NCBI RefSeq assembly: GCF_047973035.1
Contig: NZ_JBKEBF010000021.1
Span: 117,145-181,144, forward strand
Direction: 5' to 3'
DNA from: Oleidesulfovibrio sp047973035
Lineage (GTDB): Bacteria > Desulfobacterota > Desulfovibrionia > Desulfovibrionales > Desulfovibrionaceae
Length of the DNA: 64,000 bases
The number at the start of each line of letters is the position of its first letter. Position 1 is the first letter of the stretch. The position numbers were made by a program, and so were the translations under genes. Below the pieces are notes generated by a model. That model made no database searches. It was not told where the DNA came from and saw nothing but the letters and a program-made list of their open reading frames with translations. Shown here one piece after another: positions 61,699 through 64,000 of this stretch.

Positions 61699-62277
61699 CT
61701 ACCCTCCCTCTGGAAGTGCATAGACCGGGTCAATGGCTTGGATAGCGATAATAGCTGCATCCTCTGCAAGCGAGGCCGTAGCCTCCAGCGCATCCTGATA
61801 GGCCAGCCGCTGGCCTACTACATGGCCCGACACAGCCACCCATGCCGTACGGTTGGCAAGGATGCGGGAGGCAAGGTCTGCCACTGGCATGCCACGCGCG
61901 GCGGCAATGGCACGTACCAGCGGTGCGGGTGCGTCCGGATTCGCCTGCAGGGCATCGGCTTCCGCCGCCTGCTGATCCCATGTCTGGCGCTCCAGCGCGC
62001 CGTATTCGGTAGCCAGTCGGGTCAGGATTGTTTCTGCCCCGTCGCGTATTTCCGCCTGCTTTGCCGTGTACAACTCCGCACGGGTAGGGGCAGGCGGTGG
62101 GGGGGGAGTCACAGCAACAGGATAGCCGTTTGCATCTGGCCGGATGATTTTACCCTGTGCCTGTGCTGCCATCAGGGCCGCATGGTCTGCGGAGCTTATT
62201 TCTACCACATCGGCGGGGATGTTAGTGCTGTGTATGGCGGGATGGTAAAAGCCGTTTGTTGTGGGGCTGTAATGCAT
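61699..62277 (-). CDS. Phage tail-fibre assembly-type protein (DUF4376-like)
   Basis: A 192-residue protein. The N-terminus MHYSPTTNGFYHPAIHS resembles tail-fibre assembly proteins; a proline run (TPPPPPAPT) leads to a helical C-terminal part (TRAELYTAKQAEIRDGAE ... GALERQTWDQQ) of the DUF4376 kind. It follows the fibre gene by 14 bases, as fibre chaperones do. ATG at 62277 with AAGGAAAC upstream. Confidence 0.7.
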   Translation of the reverse strand: MHYSPTTNGFYHPAIHSTNIPADVVEISSADHAALMAAQAQGKIIRPDANGYPVAVTPPPPPAPTRAELYTAKQAEIRDGAETILTRLATEYGALERQTWDQQAAEADALQANPDAPAPLVRAIAAARGMPVADLASRILANRTAWVAVSGHVVGQRLAYQDALEATASLAEDAAIIAIQAIDPVYALPEGG

Positions 62278-62291
62278 ATCTCTGTTTCCTT

Positions 62292-63686
62292 TTAATATCC
62301 TATGGCTTGCCAATATATGCCTTCCGGAGCACCGGACCCGCCGATATAGTTCTGATTATAAGAAACAAATTGAGTTGTTGTGACCTGTGAAATTTGCGGT
62401 CCGTTGTCCAGATCTCCTGATTGAGCATCGTTTTTAGCCTGCACAACAACCGAGAAGCATTGATTCGGGAATGTAATGGGGAAAACCACCGGAACAGAGC
62501 TGCCCAAAGCATTCTGGGCAGAAAATCCCCACTGCAAAATCAGCCCGCTGGGCAGCTTCTGCCAGCCGCTTTCCGCATGGGTTTGCGTCCACTCGCTACG
62601 GTCCACCTTATTCCCGTTAATAGCAGCCACCTGCGCGGCCAGTGCCTGCATATCCACCTGAGCGGCATTTACCGTCACGTCATAGGTTTTGATACAGGGC
62701 AGGAGGTAGGAGGTTTTGGGGCGTGTTTCATTAGACACGCGGGGTGTGCCAAATCCTTGGTATTCAAGTGCGCCACCAACAGCATTAGGCCATCCGTTAC
62801 TAAACGCACCTGTGTTGGAAGGACCATTTGCTGCTCCTGACTGGTTATTAGTCGATACAGACAAGTCGTGCTTATGTTGCTGGAAGGTATCAACAGCCCA
62901 ATCCCCCACAGCCTTACCCGCCACACCATCCTGCGCAGCCGCAAAGTAATGCTTGTAACAAGGCAGAATAATATGCGTGTCCGTCAGGCAATACTTGTTA
63001 CAGGTGCCCTCCTGTGCGGCGGCTTCTGCGTCCCATTCCGCCTCTGTTGCCAGATAGCCGCCTGAGCTTTGCACCCACGCTTCCAGCTGGGGAAACGTGC
63101 CCAGTACAAACTTTTGCTTTACGTTGACTGCCACTGTTCCGGGCAGCGGGCTGGCGGTGCTGGAAAAGCACAACATACCTACCGGCACGCCAGCATCGCC
63201 GGAGCCGACCACCTTCCAGTCGCTCCACTGGCCTGTGGTGGTACGGCGGCGGTTCCAGCCGGGATGATCAGGGTCATCAGCAGGCCAGCACAACTGTGTA
63301 CGGCCAGCATCGGCAGGCAGTACCATGGTATGTACAAAGGCCCATGTTCCGGCGGGCAGCTCCGGTGCATTCTGCACTTTGGCGCTATCGCAGGCATACA
63401 GGCTGTTATGGGCAACCGTATTCAGATCACCTTCAAAAGCTGCATGCTGCCCATTGGTGGAAAAGCCCTTGAAGCGTTCCGGTCCCAGCTTGAGAATAGC
63501 CTCTTTCAGCTGGGCATTTTTCGCTTTGTCAGGCTGTATGTCTGCTTCTGCCAGCACATTCAGAATTTCATCCTGCACGGCGTTCAGCCAGTCGGCACTG
63601 ACCACTGTGGCAGGCTCCGGTATGGTGGGATTACCTTCGGTAAAGTGCCCCTCTGCGGTGGCACCTTGTGAATCAATCCGGTGCAT
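62292..63686 (-). CDS. Phage tail fibre protein
   Basis: A 464-residue fibre. The N-terminus (MHRIDSQGATAEGHFTEGN, VVSADWLNAVQDEI) is typical of fibres that attach to a myovirus baseplate; the middle holds a collagen-free collar-like domain (GVPVGMLCFSSTASPLPGT), and the C-terminus (WQKLPSGLILQWGFSAQ ... FPITFPNQCFSVVVQ) matches the gp53-like tail-fibre tip. It overlaps the YmfQ-like gene by 14 bases. Host-specificity determinant by family. Confidence 0.85.
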   Translation of the reverse strand: MHRIDSQGATAEGHFTEGNPTIPEPATVVSADWLNAVQDEILNVLAEADIQPDKAKNAQLKEAILKLGPERFKGFSTNGQHAAFEGDLNTVAHNSLYACDSAKVQNAPELPAGTWAFVHTMVLPADAGRTQLCWPADDPDHPGWNRRRTTTGQWSDWKVVGSGDAGVPVGMLCFSSTASPLPGTVAVNVKQKFVLGTFPQLEAWVQSSGGYLATEAEWDAEAAAQEGTCNKYCLTDTHIILPCYKHYFAAAQDGVAGKAVGDWAVDTFQQHKHDLSVSTNNQSGAANGPSNTGAFSNGWPNAVGGALEYQGFGTPRVSNETRPKTSYLLPCIKTYDVTVNAAQVDMQALAAQVAAINGNKVDRSEWTQTHAESGWQKLPSGLILQWGFSAQNALGSSVPVVFPITFPNQCFSVVVQAKNDAQSGDLDNGPQISQVTTTQFVSYNQNYIGGSGAPEGIYWQAIGY

Positions 63687-64000
63687 TGGTTCCTCCGTAT
63701 GAAAAAAGAACTTCGGTATGGGCTGGCTTCAGCCTGCGAAAAACACATTCCAGTAAATGATCGCCCCAGGTGGACAGAGCCTCGCCCGTGGCACTGCGGC
63801 CTGCGCTGAAGCGGCGCTCGGTAATGGCAGGAGCAGCTACGCCCCATGCCCATTGCCAGTCGCCGTTGGTCAACATGTCGCCCGCATGTGAACCGGCACA
63901 GAACGGCGGGTATTCGTGCACCACCACCTTGTAACCAAGCAGCATGGCAAGGCGCGTAAACCATGCCCGCGACAGGCCAGCTTGTTCCTGCACTGCTATG
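63673..64000 (-). CDS. YmfQ/Mu gp48-like tail protein, 5' truncated by the window
   Basis: The C-terminal ~110 residues of a phage baseplate-type protein (DUF2313). Diagnostic part: FSAGRSATGEALSTWGDHLL and ECVFRRLKPAHTEVLFSYGG. The gene runs on beyond base 64000. Its position before the fibre gene matches the Mu and P2-like order, so the prophage continues to the right. Confidence 0.85.
   Translation of the reverse strand, partial: IAVQEQAGLSRAWFTRLAMLLGYKVVVHEYPPFCAGSHAGDMLTNGDWQWAWGVAAPAITERRFSAGRSATGEALSTWGDHLLECVFRRLKPAHTEVLFSYGGTNAPD

Overview
The window looks like a chromosome segment of a Desulfovibrio-type sulfate-reducing bacterium (Desulfovibrionaceae; Oleidesulfovibrio/Desulfovibrio alaskensis would fit). 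This is inferred from moderately GC-rich DNA, a complete Tol-Pal set, anaerobic-type cobalamin genes, a MucR/Ros-type regulator, and an archaeal-like early shikimate route (2-amino-3,7-dideoxyheptulosonate synthase plus 3-dehydroquinate synthase II) joined to a full trp operon. No species can be proven from the sequence alone.

Layout. 1-8.0 kb (+): SbcD-like nuclease (5' truncated by the window), giant YhaN/SbcC-like ATPase, a COG2403-type P-loop protein, D-serine dehydratase. 8.1-15.1 kb: a TolC-family outer-membrane factor (-) divergent from a membrane-fusion protein, then tolQ-tolR-tolA-tolB and pal under its own promoter. 15.4-16.5 kb: an IS200-type element and a MucR-like regulator. 17.0-21.8 kb (+): small unknown gene, cbiA, cbiC, DEAD-box helicase, unknown gene. 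22.2-25.8 kb (-): creB-creC-creD. 26.8-29.1 kb: Tat-exported phosphoesterase and, convergent, icd. 29.5-42.6 kb (-): a 13-gene aromatic amino acid operon. 42.8-44.6 kb (+): amt-glnB behind a sigma-54 promoter. 44.8-47.2 kb (-): cbiR-like, cobU, DHH phosphoesterase. 48.4-51.7 kb (-): a fusion of an endonuclease Q-like domain and a UvrD-type helicase. 52-55.4 kb (+): methyltransferase, a third aldolase paralogue lacking the Schiff-base lysine, a small membrane protein, a broken sigma-54 activator, a P460-like cytochrome. 55.6-58.5 kb (-): CLC chloride channel and ribF. 58.7 kb: tRNA-Leu(CAG). From 58.9 kb to the end (-): the tail-fibre end of a Mu-like or other myovirus-like prophage that continues beyond the window.

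The most interesting system is the aromatic operon, which seems to carry two stacked ribosome-mediated attenuators. (1) In front of the first gene lies an unlisted 30-codon leader ORF (42540 to 42448, minus strand) whose core reads SFVYFWYYFFGY, followed by a strong intrinsic terminator; a 12-base segment at the end of the leader ORF can pair with the terminator's 5' arm as antiterminator. (2) The last codons of tyrA contain three consecutive Trp codons. Immediately after them the RNA can form mutually exclusive 1:2, 2:3 (antiterminator) and 3:4 (terminator) helices just ahead of trpE. The end of a real enzyme gene thus appears to serve as the trp leader peptide, so charged tRNA-Phe/Tyr/Trp could set entry into the whole operon while tRNA-Trp alone sets the trp half.

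Other points worth following: the EndoQ-UvrD fusion as a possible one-protein repair machine for deaminated DNA; the cbiR-cobU pair as a cobamide-remodelling module; and the Lys-to-Cys change in the third aldolase.
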